From contig CM020618.1 in NCBI GenBank assembly GCA_009829735.1, forward strand, positions 1,982,882 to 2,046,881: DNA of 64,000 bases, written 5' to 3'. Each line of letters begins with the position of its first letter. Positions within the stretch are counted from its first letter, which is position 1. The position numbers were made by a program, and so were the translations under genes. The DNA comes from Pyropia yezoensis. Its lineage: Eukaryota; Rhodophyta; Bangiophyceae; Bangiales; Bangiaceae. Below are positions 1 to 10,876 of the stretch, piece after piece. Below the pieces are notes generated by a model. It was not told the origin of the DNA, searched no databases, and saw only the letters and a list, made by a program, of their open reading frames with translations.

Positions 1-3000
1 CCGCCGCCACCATCGGCGGCGGGGGGGGCGCCGGCCCCACCGCCGCCCGGTCCACCGCCGTCGTCGCCGCCGCCGCCGCGGCCGTCGCGCCCCCCCCCGC
101 CGGGGCGCCCAGGAGGGGAATAAAGGTGAGCCCCTCGTCCAGGCCCGGCGGCCCCGCGGGTAGGCGCCGGTCCTTGCGGCGGCCCGGCCGGGCGGGCGGC
201 GCGAGCGGGGCGTCGTCAACGCCGGTCCCCTCCCCCCAATACGTGGCGGCGAGGGCCCCCCCAATGAGCGCCAGCACGTCGGCAAGGCGGGCGGTCGGGC
301 AGCGGGCCCAGCCCACCCCCACCCGCCGCAGCGCGTCCTGCACCCGCCGCCGCGCCTTGATGCTCGCCGCCCGCCGGAGGAGCGCCCGCAGCGGCCGCAG
401 CACCGCCTCGGCGGTGGGCGCAAAGGTGGCCAGCTCGGCGAGGAGCTCCAGCACGTCCGCGGCGCGCGCCGCCCGGTTGGCCGCGTCCCGAGACCGCGCC
501 GTGTCCGCCGCGTTGTTCACGTCCTCGTACTCGCGGCGGCCGGGGACGGTGGCGGTGCTGTCGTCGGCGGTGCCGGTCACTTCGCGGGCGGCCGCGCCGG
601 CAATCGCCCCGACCGCCGCGTCGATGGAAAAGGTCGCTGCCGCGGCGGCCGCGGCGGCCAGGCCCGCCTCCTCGGCCGCGGCGCCGTCGGTGACCGCCGC
701 AGCGCCGGCAGCGTGAGAGGTGCCGTTCGCGTCGGGAGCGTCGGCGTCGTCATTGGCTGCAGCGTCAGCAGAGTCGCTCTTGTCGTCAGAGTCAGTGGCA
801 CCATCGGCAGCGTTGGAAGAGCCGTTCTCGATGGGAGCGGCGGCAGCGTCGGCGGCGCCATCAGCATCGTCGGTGGATCCGTTTTCATTGGGAGCGGCGG
901 CAGCGTTGGGGGAGCCATCCGTGTTGGCAGCGTCGGTGGTGCCGCTCGCATCAGCAGCGTCGGCGGCGTCGTTACTATCGGCAGCGTCTGTCGAGACGCC
1001 ATCCTTGGCAGCGCCAGGAGCAGCGTCAGCGCCAGCGGCGCCGGCCTTGCCCGCCCTGTCGCCCGCTGCAGCCTCGTCCGTCCCCGCCGCGCCCGCCGTT
1101 GCTCCTGCCGTCGCCGCCGCCGCCGCTCGCTTCTTCTTAATCGCCACCAGCAGCGCGTGGAGGGCATAGACGACAACGTTGCGGCGAAAGCCCTCCGTGA
1201 GGGAGCCGGTCAGCTCCCGCACCACGTACGGCAGGTAGCCGTCGCCCAGCGTGAGCGTCACGCCCACCAGCCCCCGGAGGGCGGCGTCCCGCACCTCCGC
1301 CTCCCGCGACCGGAGGGCGGCAATGACCGGCGCCACCACGGCGGGCGCCCGCTGCGCCTGCAGGGCGGGGGGCAGGGCGGAGAGGAGGGAGGCGGCGGCA
1401 AGCGCTAGCGGCGCCCGAAACACCCGCGACCGGTCCCGCGCGGCCGACCCAGCCGTCACGACCGCGGCGGCGCCTTCGGTGCCGTCGGCGTGGACGTGGC
1501 GGAGGAGCTCGGGCAGCGCATAGTTGGCTACAAACGCTGCCTCACGGCTCAGCGGCGGCGCCGCGTCGCCGCCACCGCCGCCACCGCCGTCCGCGCCGCC
1601 GCCGCCGACCCCCCCCCCCCGGCCGCGGGGCGCCCACCCGCCGCCGCGGCGAAAGCCCTTTGGCGGCGGCGGCAGCGGTACGCCCGCGCCCCCCTTGGCA
1701 GCCGCGGGAAAGGCGGCGGCCACCGCCACCACGACCTTAAAGAGGGCCCCCCGGCGGGCGCCCGCTTCCTCCCCCCGCACCCGGTGGAGGAGCGACGCGA
1801 GCGCCCCGCGGTAGGCGCCCCAGGGGAGGAGCGCCGCGGCGGCGCCCGCGGCGGTGGCGGCCGCGTCGGCAACGGCCGCCACCTCGCCCTGCCGCCGCTC
1901 CTCGCGGCCGGCGTGTCCGCCCGCCCGCGGCGCCGCCGTTGCCGCCGCGTGCTCCACCGCCACCCGTACGCAGAGGGGGTAGAGGAAGGGGCGGACAGCG
2001 GGGCGGATGGCCGCCGCCGCCGCCGCCCGGGCGGCCGCCGCGGCCGCTGCGTCGGGGGAGGGCGCGGGAGTGGCAGCCGGGGCAACGGCGGCAGCGACGG
2101 CGGTGCCGGTCGGCGCCGCCTCCGCCGCCCCCGCCGCGGCGGATGCGGCGGCGGCAGTGGCAGTGGCAGTGGCAGTGGCAGCGGCAGCGGCCGCAGCAGC
2201 AGCAGCCGCGTCGGCGGCGGCCGCCGCCTCCATCAGCGCCGCCGCCCGGCGGAGGGCGCGCCCCCGCCGGTGGGGCTGCACGTGACCGAGGTTGTCGAAA
2301 AAGTCAGCCTCCCGGTCGTCAGGCCGCGCCAGCGCGGCGAGGCCGCCCAGCAGGGGCACGGGGCAGCCCGCCGCGGCGGCGGCCGCCGCGGGGGGGGCCC
2401 CGCGGACCACCTCGCCGAGCGCGCGGGCCAGCTCCCGCCGCTCGACCGTGGACGTGGCCGCCGCGGTGGCGGCTGCCAGGTCGGCCGTGACGCGGACGAG
2501 GAGGGGGAGAGCGGCAACCCCGCCGCCGCCGCTGCCGGTGCCATCGCTACCGCCACCACCATTGCCGGTGCCGCTGCGCACGCCGTTGCCGTCGCTGACG
2601 GCGGGTGCGGCCGCGGGCACCGGCAGTGGGGCGGTGGTGGCGGCGGCCACGGCGGCGGCCGCCGACGCCGACAGGTAGTCGGCAAAGAGGGAGAGGACGT
2701 AGCCAGCCGAGCCGCGCGTCGCCGCGTCGGCGCAGCGCGTCCACGCCACCGCCGCGGAAAAGACGGTGAGGATGGCGGCTTCCGAGTCGAGCTCTACCCT
2801 CCGGTCACTCCCGCCTCCGCCGCCGCCGCCGCCGCCGCCGTCGCCGCCCCTGGCAGGCCCGTCAGTCACGGCCACTGGTGCGGCGGCGGCGGCGGTGGTC
2901 GCCGGGGGGTCCACAGGGAAAAAACCCCCCCCAGCCTCTGCCGCCGACGCCGCAGGGGGGTCCACCAAAAACAGGCGGTGCCCCCTCACCTCCTCCCCCG

Positions 3001-6000
3001 CAGCGGCGGCGCCCTTGAGCGCCGCCGCCACCGCCCCAAATGCCGCGATGCGGGTGTCCCAGTCGGGCTCGCCCAGCCGCCGGGTCCCCCGGGCGCCCAT
3101 GCCCCGCACCGCCCGCCCCGCGGCGGCCAGCCCCGGGTCGCCCAGCGCGTCGAGCGCCGCCGCCACCCCGTCCACGCGGGCGGCCGCGTCGGCGGCGGCG
3201 GCGCCATCGGCGGCCACCGCCGCCGACGCGGTGCCCGCCGCGCGCGCCAGCCGGGGCCCCCACTCCCGCACAAGCCGGCTCCGCGTGGCGACAGCGGTGT
3301 CGGCGGCGGCGGCGGCAGCGGCGGCGGCAACGGGGTCGGCGACGGCGTCGTCGTTGGCGTCGACGCACGACGCCATCATCCCCTCTGTCGCCGCGCCGGC
3401 GCGCCCCTCCCCCACCACCCCCCCCTGACACAGGCGGCGGAGGGCGGCGGCGAGGGCGGTCAGCGCGGCGGCGGCAGCGTCGCCGCCGCGGCCGCCCCGC
3501 GGCGCCGCCCCCGACGGCGGCAGCGCAAACGGGCCGAGCGCGCGGAGGAGCGCCTCGGCGGCCGCCGCCTCGACCGCGTCGACGGCGGCGGTGGCAATGG
3601 CCACCACCCGCCCGGCGACGGGCGTCCATGGCCCCCCGCCGCCGGGGGGGAGCCGCGCCAGCCGGGCGGTAATGGCCGCAATGAGTGCCGCCCACGTGGC
3701 GGCGTCGGCCGTGGCAGCGCTGCTGCCGCCGCCGCCGTCGCCGCCCAGAGTCGACCCCACCCCGGCAGCAGCCGCCACCGCGCCAGCGGCGGCCGGCCGG
3801 TGCGCGAGGGCCGCCCACTCGGCCACGTCCAGCACGGCGAGGACCTCCCCCACCGTTGCCGAGGGCGCCCCCACCACCCCCACACACGCCCGCACCGCCC
3901 ACCCGGCCTCCCCCGCGAGTAGGCGGTGGAGCTCTGCCCCCACCTTGCCCCCATCTCCCCCCACCCCCACGCCCACCCCCGCCGCCACCCGCGCAATGGC
4001 GGTGACCAGCGCCGGTGGCGGCGGCACGCCCACCGCGGGCGCCCGCAACGACGCGAGCGCGGGGGCGGCCGCCCAGGCAGCCACCCCCGGCCGGCGTTCG
4101 AGGAGGGTGCCCAGCACCGCTGCCGCGGCGGCGCGGAGGGGCTTGAGCGCCGCCCGTGCCGCGGGCGGCACCTCCCCGCGCGACGGGTCGGGCCCACCAA
4201 AGCGGCGGCCGTGCACCTCGGCCAGCACCAGCGCGGTTGCGGCGGTGAGGCGCGCCCACGAGCCGTCGGGGGTGGTGGAGCGCAGGGCGGTGGCAGTCGC
4301 CGCAATGCTGTGCGTCACGCCGCTGAGCACGCTCGACGGCAGCGGGCCCAGGCGGGGGAGCGGGGGCGTCCTGGTCGGGGACGCCGCCGCCGCCACCACC
4401 GCCGCCGCCCCCTCCTCCTCCTTGCCAGCGGCGGCGGCGGCGGTCGACGCGAGGAGCGCGTCGATGGGCGCCGCCAGCGGCAGCGTCAGCAGCCCCACAA
4501 GGCGGTCAATGGCACGGCCGCCGCGGAGGCCGGCGCCCACAAAGGACAGGGCCGCCGCCCGGCGGGCGCGGAGGCCGTCCTTGCGGCCGCGCATCTTGCC
4601 ATAGCAGAGGCGCACGAGGACGTCCTCGAGGGCGTCGTCCACCACCGCCGCCGGAGTCAGCGCGGACGCGCGGGCCGGCATGGCGGCGGCGGGGGCAGCA
4701 GCAGACGCGTCCGTCGCGTCGCCGCCGCCAGCGGGGATGCCAGCGGCCGTGCCGTCTGCGGCCGCCGCCGCGTCGGCGGCCGCGTCGGCGGACGCGTCGG
4801 CCGCGTCGGCGGCGGCGCCCAGCTCGGCCGTGAGTGCGGCGAGCTCATCCCGAAACGTGGCGTCGGCGGCGAGGCGTGCCAGCGACGCCGCCCGCGGGGT
4901 GAGCGTCGGGGACCGGCTGGCCACCAGCGCCCGCAGAGAGGAGGCCGCCACCCCAGCGTCGGGGCGGCAGAGGGCGTCGAGGAGCGCCGCCCGGGTGGCG
5001 GCGGCGACCGCCGGCTCGGCGGCGACCGCCCGCAGGCCGCCGAGGGCGGCGAGCAGGTCTGCCCACCCGCGGAGGAGGCGGTCGCCCGCGCGGCGGGAGA
5101 CGGCCGACGGGGCGGCGGCGGTGGGCACCGCCGCCGCCGCCAGCGGCACGTACGCGTCGCGGCAGAGGGCGACCACCGCGGGGCGGGCGGCGCCCGGGTG
5201 GGCGGTGAGGGTGTTCACCAGCGTCAGGTGGAGGGTGTAGGCGTCGACGCTATCGGCCGCGTCGGCCGCGTCAGCCGCCGCTGCGGCGGCCGCGTCCACA
5301 CACGCGTCGGGGGGGGCGGCGGCGGAGGCGGCAGCGCCGAGGGCGGCGTCCAGCCGGGGGGCTTCCGCCGTGTCCCACCGCGAGCGGCTGGCGGTCATGG
5401 CGGAGCGGCGGGTGTCGCGGCCGGAGCGCGCTCTTTTGGCCGCCCTCCGCGTGGGCGCGGCGCCCTTGGCCGCCGCTGCCACCACCGCCGCACCGCCGCC
5501 GCTGCCGTCCCCGTCCACGTCCATGTCCGCGTCGACAGCAGCGGCGGCGCCCGGCGTGGCCGCGTCGCAGGTGCCGTTGGTATCGGTCGGTGCTGCCACC
5601 GTCAGCACTTCTGCCGGCGCGTCCTCCCCCGCCTCGTGGACGGCAGGACGCTTGGTCCCCCGCGACATTGCCGGTGCGGCGTCGTCGGCCGCAGCACCCG
5701 CCTCGCCGTGCGCGTCATCGACCACCTCCGTCGTTGCTCCGTCGGTCCCATCGGCGGCGTCGACTTCGGCGGTCCCGTCAGGGTCGTCGTCGCCATCGAC
5801 GGCGGCGGCGCCGTCGACCGCGACGTTGCCGTCGACGGCGACACCGCCGTCGGTCACGCCGGTGCCGACAATGCCCACACCAGCCCCCTCGTCCACTTCC
5901 TCCTCCTCCGCCTCCTCATCTGTGGGGGCGTCCCCCTCCCGGGACGCCAGCACCGCCGCCGCCGAACCTGACAGTGCCGACCACAGGGGCGCCCACGCAG

Positions 6001-9000
6001 ACGAGCGGGCGCCCGCCACGGCAACCGCCCACAGGTCCCCCGCAACGGGCCACAGGTTGGCCAGCCGCATGTGAAACACCCCCACCGCATAGTGGCAGAC
6101 CGCATCCACAACGGGCGGCGGCAGCAGCGCCTCGGACAGAGGGAAGGAAGGCGGGGGGGGCGGCGCGTCCGCGGCAGCCGGCGACCCCGCGGCCGCCGCC
6201 TTGGCCGCCGCCTTGGCCGCCGCCTTGGCCCCCCGGGCGGCGGTGAAATGCCGCGCCAGCCGGCCTGTCAGCGCGCGGATGGCGTGCTGGGTGCTGTCAC
6301 TCGCCGCCGCCGTCCGCGGGGCGCCCTCAATGACGGCGCACAGGGCCATGGCGGGGAGCTCGGCGGGTAGCGACGACGCCCGTGGGCGGCCCGCCGACGC
6401 CGCGTCCCCACCCCCGTCGGCCGCGGCGCCGTCAGCGTCATCAGCGTCGCTGTCGGCGTCGTCGCTGTCGGCGCCGCCGCCAGCGGTGGCACCGACGGCG
6501 GGGCCGTCCCCCCCCCCCCCCTCGAGGACGGGCTCCACCGCCTCGAGGAGCGCCAGCACCGCCGCCCGCCGGCGGCCCGCCCCCCCGGCAAGGTCTGCTC
6601 TGAGGGCCCCAAACAGCGCCGCCCCCCGGGCGGCGCCCCACTCTGCCACGAGGCCCGGCACGGCGGCGGCGGCAGCGGCGAGCGCCTCGATCGTGGCGGT
6701 CGCCGCGGGGGCGGCGGCGACCGCGCCCGCCCCTGAGTCGGCGGCGGCCACCAGTGCCCGCCCGTACGGGCCCACCGCGTCCCCGTCGTCACCAGGAGGG
6801 GCGGCGTCGGCGGCGGCGGCGGCGGCGGCACGGGGGGCCGCCCGCTCTGCTGCTGCCTGAGCGGCGAGGGCCACCAGCGCGGCGGCCGCCACGGGGGAGC
6901 GCCCGTCCGACGCGGCCGCCGCGGCGAGGGCGCCCAGCGGCGCCGCCGCCGCGGCAGGGGTCACCACCGACCGGGCGAGGGAGAGGAGCGACCCGAGCGT
7001 GGCCGCCCCGACCGGCCCTGCCGCCGCCGGCACCGACGCTGGTGGGGAGGCCGCCGACTTTGCGCACTCTGCATCAGCAGGGATTGCGGCGGCGGCGGTG
7101 GTGAGTCCGCCCACAAGGGCGTCCATGAGCCATCCCCCCCCGCCACCCAGGTCCACCAGCCCCGCATCGTCAGCGCCCCCCCCCGCCCCCGCCGACAGGT
7201 CCGCCACATACGCCGCAGCGGCAGCCACCCCCGCCGCCGTGTCGGCCTCCCCCGCACACACGCTGAGGGCAGCGGCGTGAATGGCGGCGGCGGGGACGCC
7301 CACGCCGCCCCCCGCGGCGGCGGCGGCGGCGGCGGCGGCGAGCACCCGCACCTGCCCCCGCGCCCGCCGCCCGTCGGCGGGCCGCGGGGTGGACAGCGCC
7401 GCCACCAGCGCCCGCCCGTGGGCGGCGGCCGCCACGTGATGGGCGGGGGACCGGGCGGCGAGGCCCACCCCGCGGGTCGCGTAGAGCAGCGCCTCAGCGA
7501 CGGGGCGGGGGAGTGGGGGGGAGGAGGGGGGTGGCGCTGCTGAGCCGTCGTCGCCTTTGGCCGGGGCGACGCCCGCGGGTCCTGCCACCAGCGGCGTCGA
7601 CGGCGTGTCGCGCAGCAGCGTGACGACCAAGGCGAGGAAGCGGGAGGCCAGGGGGGTGGTGGCGCGGCTACCCCCCCGGTGCAGCAGCCACCGGCGGGCA
7701 AGGAAGAGGGTGCGCGTCAGCGCGGGGTAGGGGTCCGCCGCCGCGGGCGGGGCGTCGCCCCCGCCGTCTGGGCCGGGGGTGAGGACCCCGGCGGCCGCGG
7801 CAGCGGCGGCAGCGGCGGCAGCGGCGCGCTCGGCGGCGCCCACCAGCAGGGCGCCGACGCGCTCGGCAGCCGGGGAGCCAGGCATCACGTGCTCACAGAC
7901 GCGGTAAAAGGTGGCGGCCGCCACCTCGAGGGGCACGTCCACCTCCTCTGGCGAGTCCACCCCCCCGGCCGCCACCACACCACCCTTGGCCGCCATAACG
8001 ACCGAGACGAGCGCCGCCAGCGTCGCCTCCCCCGCCGAGTGCAGCCGCCCGTCCACCCCCACCACCGCGGCAGCCACCGCGGCCGCCACCCCATCCGCGC
8101 CGTCGGGGGTGGCGGCGGCCGCCGCAACGAGGCGGCCCAGCAGCGGCCGTGCGCCACCCGCCGCAGCCGCCGCCGCCGACGCGGGCGGGTGGCCGCCGCC
8201 CCGGCGGGCAGCCCCCTTTTTCCCCTTGGCCCGCTTGGCCGTGGCGGCGGCGGCGGCGGCGGCGCCCCCCCCCCCGCCGCGCCCGCCCGGCGCCGCGGCG
8301 GCGGCAGCGGCCTTGCGCACCACAAAGCCCCCAACCGCCGCGGCCGCCAGCTCCCGCACCCGCCGGTCGGGCTGGTCCAGGAGGAGGGGCCCGAGGAACG
8401 CCACCGCCGCGGCGGGGCGGCCCGCCCAGCCGCGCGCACACAGCCGCGCAATGCGGGAGAGGGCGCCAAAGATGGGGCGCGCGGCCGCGTCGGGGTCCCA
8501 CCAGTGGGAGCCGCCGCCGCCGCCGCCGCCACCACGGCCCGCCTTTCGCGGTGGGGGGGGCGCCGGCGCGGCAGCGGCGGCGGCGGCACCACCACCGCTC
8601 CCATCGGCGGGAGCGGGTGGCGCCAGTGCGGCGGCGGCCGACCCGCCCCCCCCCGCCAGCGCGAGCGCACACGCCTCCGCGGCGGCCGGGGCAAACTCCC
8701 CAAACCCCCCCGCGCCAATGTCCTCGGCGAGCGCTGCGAGGCAGGCGGCGACCGCCGGCACTGCCGGGGAGGCTGGCACCGCCAGGTGGGCGAGCGTCAG
8801 CGCCACCGCGCGGCGGCGGGTGCGGAGGAGCAGCGGGAGGGACACGGCCAGCCGCCGCGCGTCGGTCGCGTAGGCCACGTACGCGGGGGACAGGTCCAGG
8901 TCATCCCAGGCGGTGAGGGTGGCGCCCAGGGCGGTTGGCACGGCCGCGCCGTCGGCGCCCGTGACGCCATACGACTCGTCGCCGCCGCCGCCCGCAGCGT

Positions 9001-9169
9001 CGGCAGCGTCGTAGGCGGTGGCGGTGGCGGCCGACGCGGCGAGCGGCCGCACGTCGACCGACGAGAGGAGGGCGTCGAGGGGGCGGAACCGGAACCGGTT
9101 GGGGCCCCCTTCCGCGAGGCCGTCGCCGCCCGCCGCGGCAGCCGCACTCAGGGGCTTGGGCCGCGACAT
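1..9169 (-). CDS. UTP20: UTP20/DRIM-like U3 snoRNP scaffold protein, partial
   Basis: Part of the small-subunit processome, a nucleolar HEAT-repeat protein for 18S rRNA processing. The start is the ATG at 9169-9167 (MSRPKPLSAAAA). The frame stays open to base 2, at least 3,056 codons, so the C-terminus lies outside the window. Family matches I can see: NRFRFRPLDALLSSVDV near residue 25; WDDLDLSPAYVAYATDARRL followed by SLPLLLRTRRRAV; DRRVRELAAAAVGGFVVRK near residue 270; YAVGVFHMRLANLWPV near residue 1,025; and the DRIM hallmark VRLCYGKMRGRK followed by RRAAALSFVGAG near residue 1,510. Human UTP20 has about 2,785 residues. Extra length here comes from Ala, Gly and Asp-rich inserts between helices. 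No intron is needed. The family call is firm; the gene end is not seen. Confidence 0.9.
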   Translation of the reverse strand, partial: MSRPKPLSAAAAAGGDGLAEGGPNRFRFRPLDALLSSVDVRPLAASAATATAYDAADAAGGGGDESYGVTGADGAAVPTALGATLTAWDDLDLSPAYVAYATDARRLAVSLPLLLRTRRRAVALTLAHLAVPASPAVPAVAACLAALAEDIGAGGFGEFAPAAAEACALALAGGGGSAAAALAPPAPADGSGGGAAAAAAAPAPPPPRKAGRGGGGGGGGSHWWDPDAAARPIFGALSRIARLCARGWAGRPAAAVAFLGPLLLDQPDRRVRELAAAAVGGFVVRKAAAAAAAPGGRGGGGGAAAAAAATAKRAKGKKGAARRGGGHPPASAAAAAAGGARPLLGRLVAAAAATPDGADGVAAAVAAAVVGVDGRLHSAGEATLAALVSVVMAAKGGVVAAGGVDSPEEVDVPLEVAAATFYRVCEHVMPGSPAAERVGALLVGAAERAAAAAAAAAAAAGVLTPGPDGGGDAPPAAADPYPALTRTLFLARRWLLHRGGSRATTPLASRFLALVVTLLRDTPSTPLVAGPAGVAPAKGDDGSAAPPPSSPPLPRPVAEALLYATRGVGLAARSPAHHVAAAAHGRALVAALSTPRPADGRRARGQVRVLAAAAAAAAAGGGVGVPAAAIHAAALSVCAGEADTAAGVAAAAAYVADLSAGAGGGADDAGLVDLGGGGGWLMDALVGGLTTAAAAIPADAECAKSAASPPASVPAAAGPVGAATLGSLLSLARSVVTPAAAAAPLGALAAAAASDGRSPVAAAALVALAAQAAAERAAPRAAAAAAADAAPPGDDGDAVGPYGRALVAAADSGAGAVAAAPAATATIEALAAAAAAVPGLVAEWGAARGAALFGALRADLAGGAGRRRAAVLALLEAVEPVLEGGGGDGPAVGATAGGGADSDDADSDADDADGAAADGGGDAASAGRPRASSLPAELPAMALCAVIEGAPRTAAASDSTQHAIRALTGRLARHFTAARGAKAAAKAAAKAAAAGSPAAADAPPPPPSFPLSEALLPPPVVDAVCHYAVGVFHMRLANLWPVAGDLWAVAVAGARSSAWAPLWSALSGSAAAVLASREGDAPTDEEAEEEEVDEGAGVGIVGTGVTDGGVAVDGNVAVDGAAAVDGDDDPDGTAEVDAADGTDGATTEVVDDAHGEAGAAADDAAPAMSRGTKRPAVHEAGEDAPAEVLTVAAPTDTNGTCDAATPGAAAAVDADMDVDGDGSGGGAAVVAAAAKGAAPTRRAAKRARSGRDTRRSAMTASRSRWDTAEAPRLDAALGAAASAAAPPDACVDAAAAAAADAADAADSVDAYTLHLTLVNTLTAHPGAARPAVVALCRDAYVPLAAAAVPTAAAPSAVSRRAGDRLLRGWADLLAALGGLRAVAAEPAVAAATRAALLDALCRPDAGVAASSLRALVASRSPTLTPRAASLARLAADATFRDELAALTAELGAAADAADASADAAADAAAAADGTAAGIPAGGGDATDASAAAPAAAMPARASALTPAAVVDDALEDVLVRLCYGKMRGRKDGLRARRAAALSFVGAGLRGGRAIDRLVGLLTLPLAAPIDALLASTAAAAAGKEEEGAAAVVAAAASPTRTPPLPRLGPLPSSVLSGVTHSIAATATALRSTTPDGSWARLTAATALVLAEVHGRRFGGPDPSRGEVPPAARAALKPLRAAAAAVLGTLLERRPGVAAWAAAPALASLRAPAVGVPPPPALVTAIARVAAGVGVGVGGDGGKVGAELHRLLAGEAGWAVRACVGVVGAPSATVGEVLAVLDVAEWAALAHRPAAAGAVAAAAGVGSTLGGDGGGGSSAATADAATWAALIAAITARLARLPPGGGGPWTPVAGRVVAIATAAVDAVEAAAAEALLRALGPFALPPSGAAPRGGRGGDAAAAALTALAAALRRLCQGGVVGEGRAGAATEGMMASCVDANDDAVADPVAAAAAAAAADTAVATRSRLVREWGPRLARAAGTASAAVAADGAAAADAAARVDGVAAALDALGDPGLAAAGRAVRGMGARGTRRLGEPDWDTRIAAFGAVAAALKGAAAAGEEVRGHRLFLVDPPAASAAEAGGGFFPVDPPATTAAAAAPVAVTDGPARGGDGGGGGGGGGGSDRRVELDSEAAILTVFSAAVAWTRCADAATRGSAGYVLSLFADYLSASAAAAVAAATTAPLPVPAAAPAVSDGNGVRSGTGNGGGGSDGTGSGGGGVAALPLLVRVTADLAAATAAATSTVERRELARALGEVVRGAPPAAAAAAAGCPVPLLGGLAALARPDDREADFFDNLGHVQPHRRGRALRRAAALMEAAAAADAAAAAAAAAAATATATATAAAASAAAGAAEAAPTGTAVAAAVAPAATPAPSPDAAAAAAARAAAAAAIRPAVRPFLYPLCVRVAVEHAAATAAPRAGGHAGREERRQGEVAAVADAAATAAGAAAALLPWGAYRGALASLLHRVRGEEAGARRGALFKVVVAVAAAFPAAAKGGAGVPLPPPPKGFRRGGGWAPRGRGGGVGGGGADGGGGGGGDAAPPLSREAAFVANYALPELLRHVHADGTEGAAAVVTAGSAARDRSRVFRAPLALAAASLLSALPPALQAQRAPAVVAPVIAALRSREAEVRDAALRGLVGVTLTLGDGYLPYVVRELTGSLTEGFRRNVVVYALHALLVAIKKKRAAAAATAGATAGAAGTDEAAAGDRAGKAGAAGADAAPGAAKDGVSTDAADSNDAADAADASGTTDAANTDGSPNAAAAPNENGSTDDADGAADAAAAPIENGSSNAADGATDSDDKSDSADAAANDDADAPDANGTSHAAGAAAVTDGAAAEEAGLAAAAAAAATFSIDAAVGAIAGAAAREVTGTADDSTATVPGRREYEDVNNAADTARSRDAANRAARAADVLELLAELATFAPTAEAVLRPLRALLRRAASIKARRRVQDALRRVGVGWARCPTARLADVLALIGGALAATYWGEGTGVDDAPLAPPARPGRRKDRRLPAGPPGLDEGLTFIPLLGAPAGGGATAAAAAATTAVDRAAVGPAPPPPPMVAA

Positions 9170-9520
9170 TGTGGGGGGAAGGGGGGGGGGGAGGCCAGGT
9201 CAGGCGCGGGAGGAGATGACGTGCGGGAGTGGGAAGGGGGGGGGGGGGGTGGACAGCGACCCTGGTTCAGCGGCCACTGCCTGGTAACAGTTCAGAGGGG
9301 AGAGCGTCTGCCTCCGCCGCCACGACTGCGGGACGACTGCACGTCACCAAGACGTCGTTGGCGCCGCGTCATTGGCGACGGCGGCGGCAAAGACGTCTGC
9401 CGGCTTGGCGGACGCGGGCGGGCGGTGGCGCCGTCGTGGCGGGGATCCCACGGCGGCGCACCCAACTCCGGACCGACCAAAGTGAACTATGGTAAGTAGC
9501 ACCCATTGTCCAAAATACGT
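9170..9520. other. Intergenic, upstream of UTP20
   Basis: This is the presumed promoter and 5' leader of the leftward UTP20 gene. It has G-runs at 9180-9250 just before the start codon. I see no clear TATA box or other gene. Confidence 0.4.
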
Positions 9521-10640
9521 ATGAGGCGCCTGCCGCCGTTGACCTCACGACGAGAAGTGGATGCAGCTGGCGGTGGCCACTTGGGCAGGCAGACCTCAAC
9601 GTCCTACACGGCGGGGAGCTCGGCGGCGGCGTCAGCGGTGGTGACGACAGAACACGCACTGAAATACTGGCGGGGATCGCTGTCGCCGGCCGTCGCGGCC
9701 AGGCTGGAGCTGGGGGTGCAGCGCAGGGAATACGGGCAGCGGTGCGGCCGGCCGCGGGGCGGTCGTGACCGAGTGAAAGCGGTTGCCCTGGCGGGCGGGG
9801 GGGGGAGTGGGGGGGTGCGCGGGGGGACAGTCGGCGTCAGCCCCGCCGCGGAAATGGCCGGAGGGGACTGGATGGCGAACTGGTGCTTGCGACGGCTGGG
9901 GCAGCATGCGCGCGACGGCGCCACCGTTGCAACCCCGCCCGCGGGAGCAAAGGCAATGCGGGCGACCGGCAGAGCGCGGTGGGGTGGCCCCGCTCCCCGG
10001 GGGGAGGCGGGTGGCGCGGAGGCTGCCGGCGGCGGTGGCTGACGGCTGGTTGGCCAGCCGAGCAGGCGGGATGCGGGGAGGGGGATGCCACGGCTGATGC
10101 AGCCGCCGCGGCGGCCGCCTGCCCACGGGAGGACTTTCGGACCGCTGATTGTGGGCATCATCTGGCCGTCCTTCTCCAGCGACGCCTTCACCGGCGCAGA
10201 GGTGGCCGGCACCGCCGCATCGGATGCGACCGCCCCGCACGTGGTCACCGGGATGGCACCGGCGTCGCTGGGTGGCCCTGCGGGCGCCACCGCCCTCGGC
10301 AGCGCCGCCGCGGTGCCCTCGGAGCTCCCGGCGGTGACCGCCGCGGCCGCCCGGTGCGCCGTGCAGCGCCGCGCCGCCGCTGCCCGTGCGCTTCCTTCTG
10401 CTTTGGCCACCGCCTCGGGGTGCACGTAGGGCTGGCGTCCACGTGGGCGCCGTGAGCCTGGGGGCGGACGGGGAGCGCCGTGCCTCCCTGCGGATGGACA
10501 CCCTGGTGCTTGTGTGGGGCCCCGTGTCGGCGGGCAAGCTTTATGGCCCTCGCGGGGTATACCGGCCGCCCCGTCACGGCCGTGGTGGGGGTGACGGTCG
10601 TCACCACCAGCTTCAGAGACCACGTACAACCCCCCCCCCA
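9521..10640 (+). pseudogene. Possible decayed protein-coding gene, unknown family
   Basis: An open frame from the ATG at 9521 to 10042 (173 codons) has protein-like composition, for example HALKYWRGSLSPAVAARLEL. The next stretches continue in other frames: an ORF at 10085-10429 (IVGIIWPSFSSDAFTG), then VSLGADGERRASLRMDTLVL and WGPVSAGKLYG near 10440-10550, then VTAVVGVTVVTTSFRDHV near 10570-10620. Such pieces in changing frames suggest a decayed gene, but GC-rich DNA can mimic this. The minus strand also has an open frame over the same bases. I recognise no family. Confidence 0.25.
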
Positions 10641-10876
10641 CCGCCCGCGCCCGCGCCGCCCATGCCGACGCCCCCGCTGCCGTCCTCGGCCGCGGCCGCG
10701 TCGGCGCGCCGTCCTCGACCGCGGCCGCAGCCACCCGGCCGGCGAGGCGCTAGCGCTTCCATCCGCAACGCCCAGGCCGCAGCGAGGCGGCACCGGCGGC
10801 CTCGGCGGGGCCGCCCGCCCCTGGGCGATTCGCCTGGCCAGGCCTTCGCCGCGCAGGCGGGGGAAGCAGCCCCCCC

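Noticed and set aside
126..6370. Many plus-strand open frames of 200-800 codons
   Set aside because: They lie opposite the UTP20 frame, use Arg/Gly/Pro-rich antisense codons and match no family.
9604..10734. Minus-strand open frame of 376 codons
   Set aside because: It starts with GTG, has no recognisable domain and overlaps better protein-like segments on the other strand.
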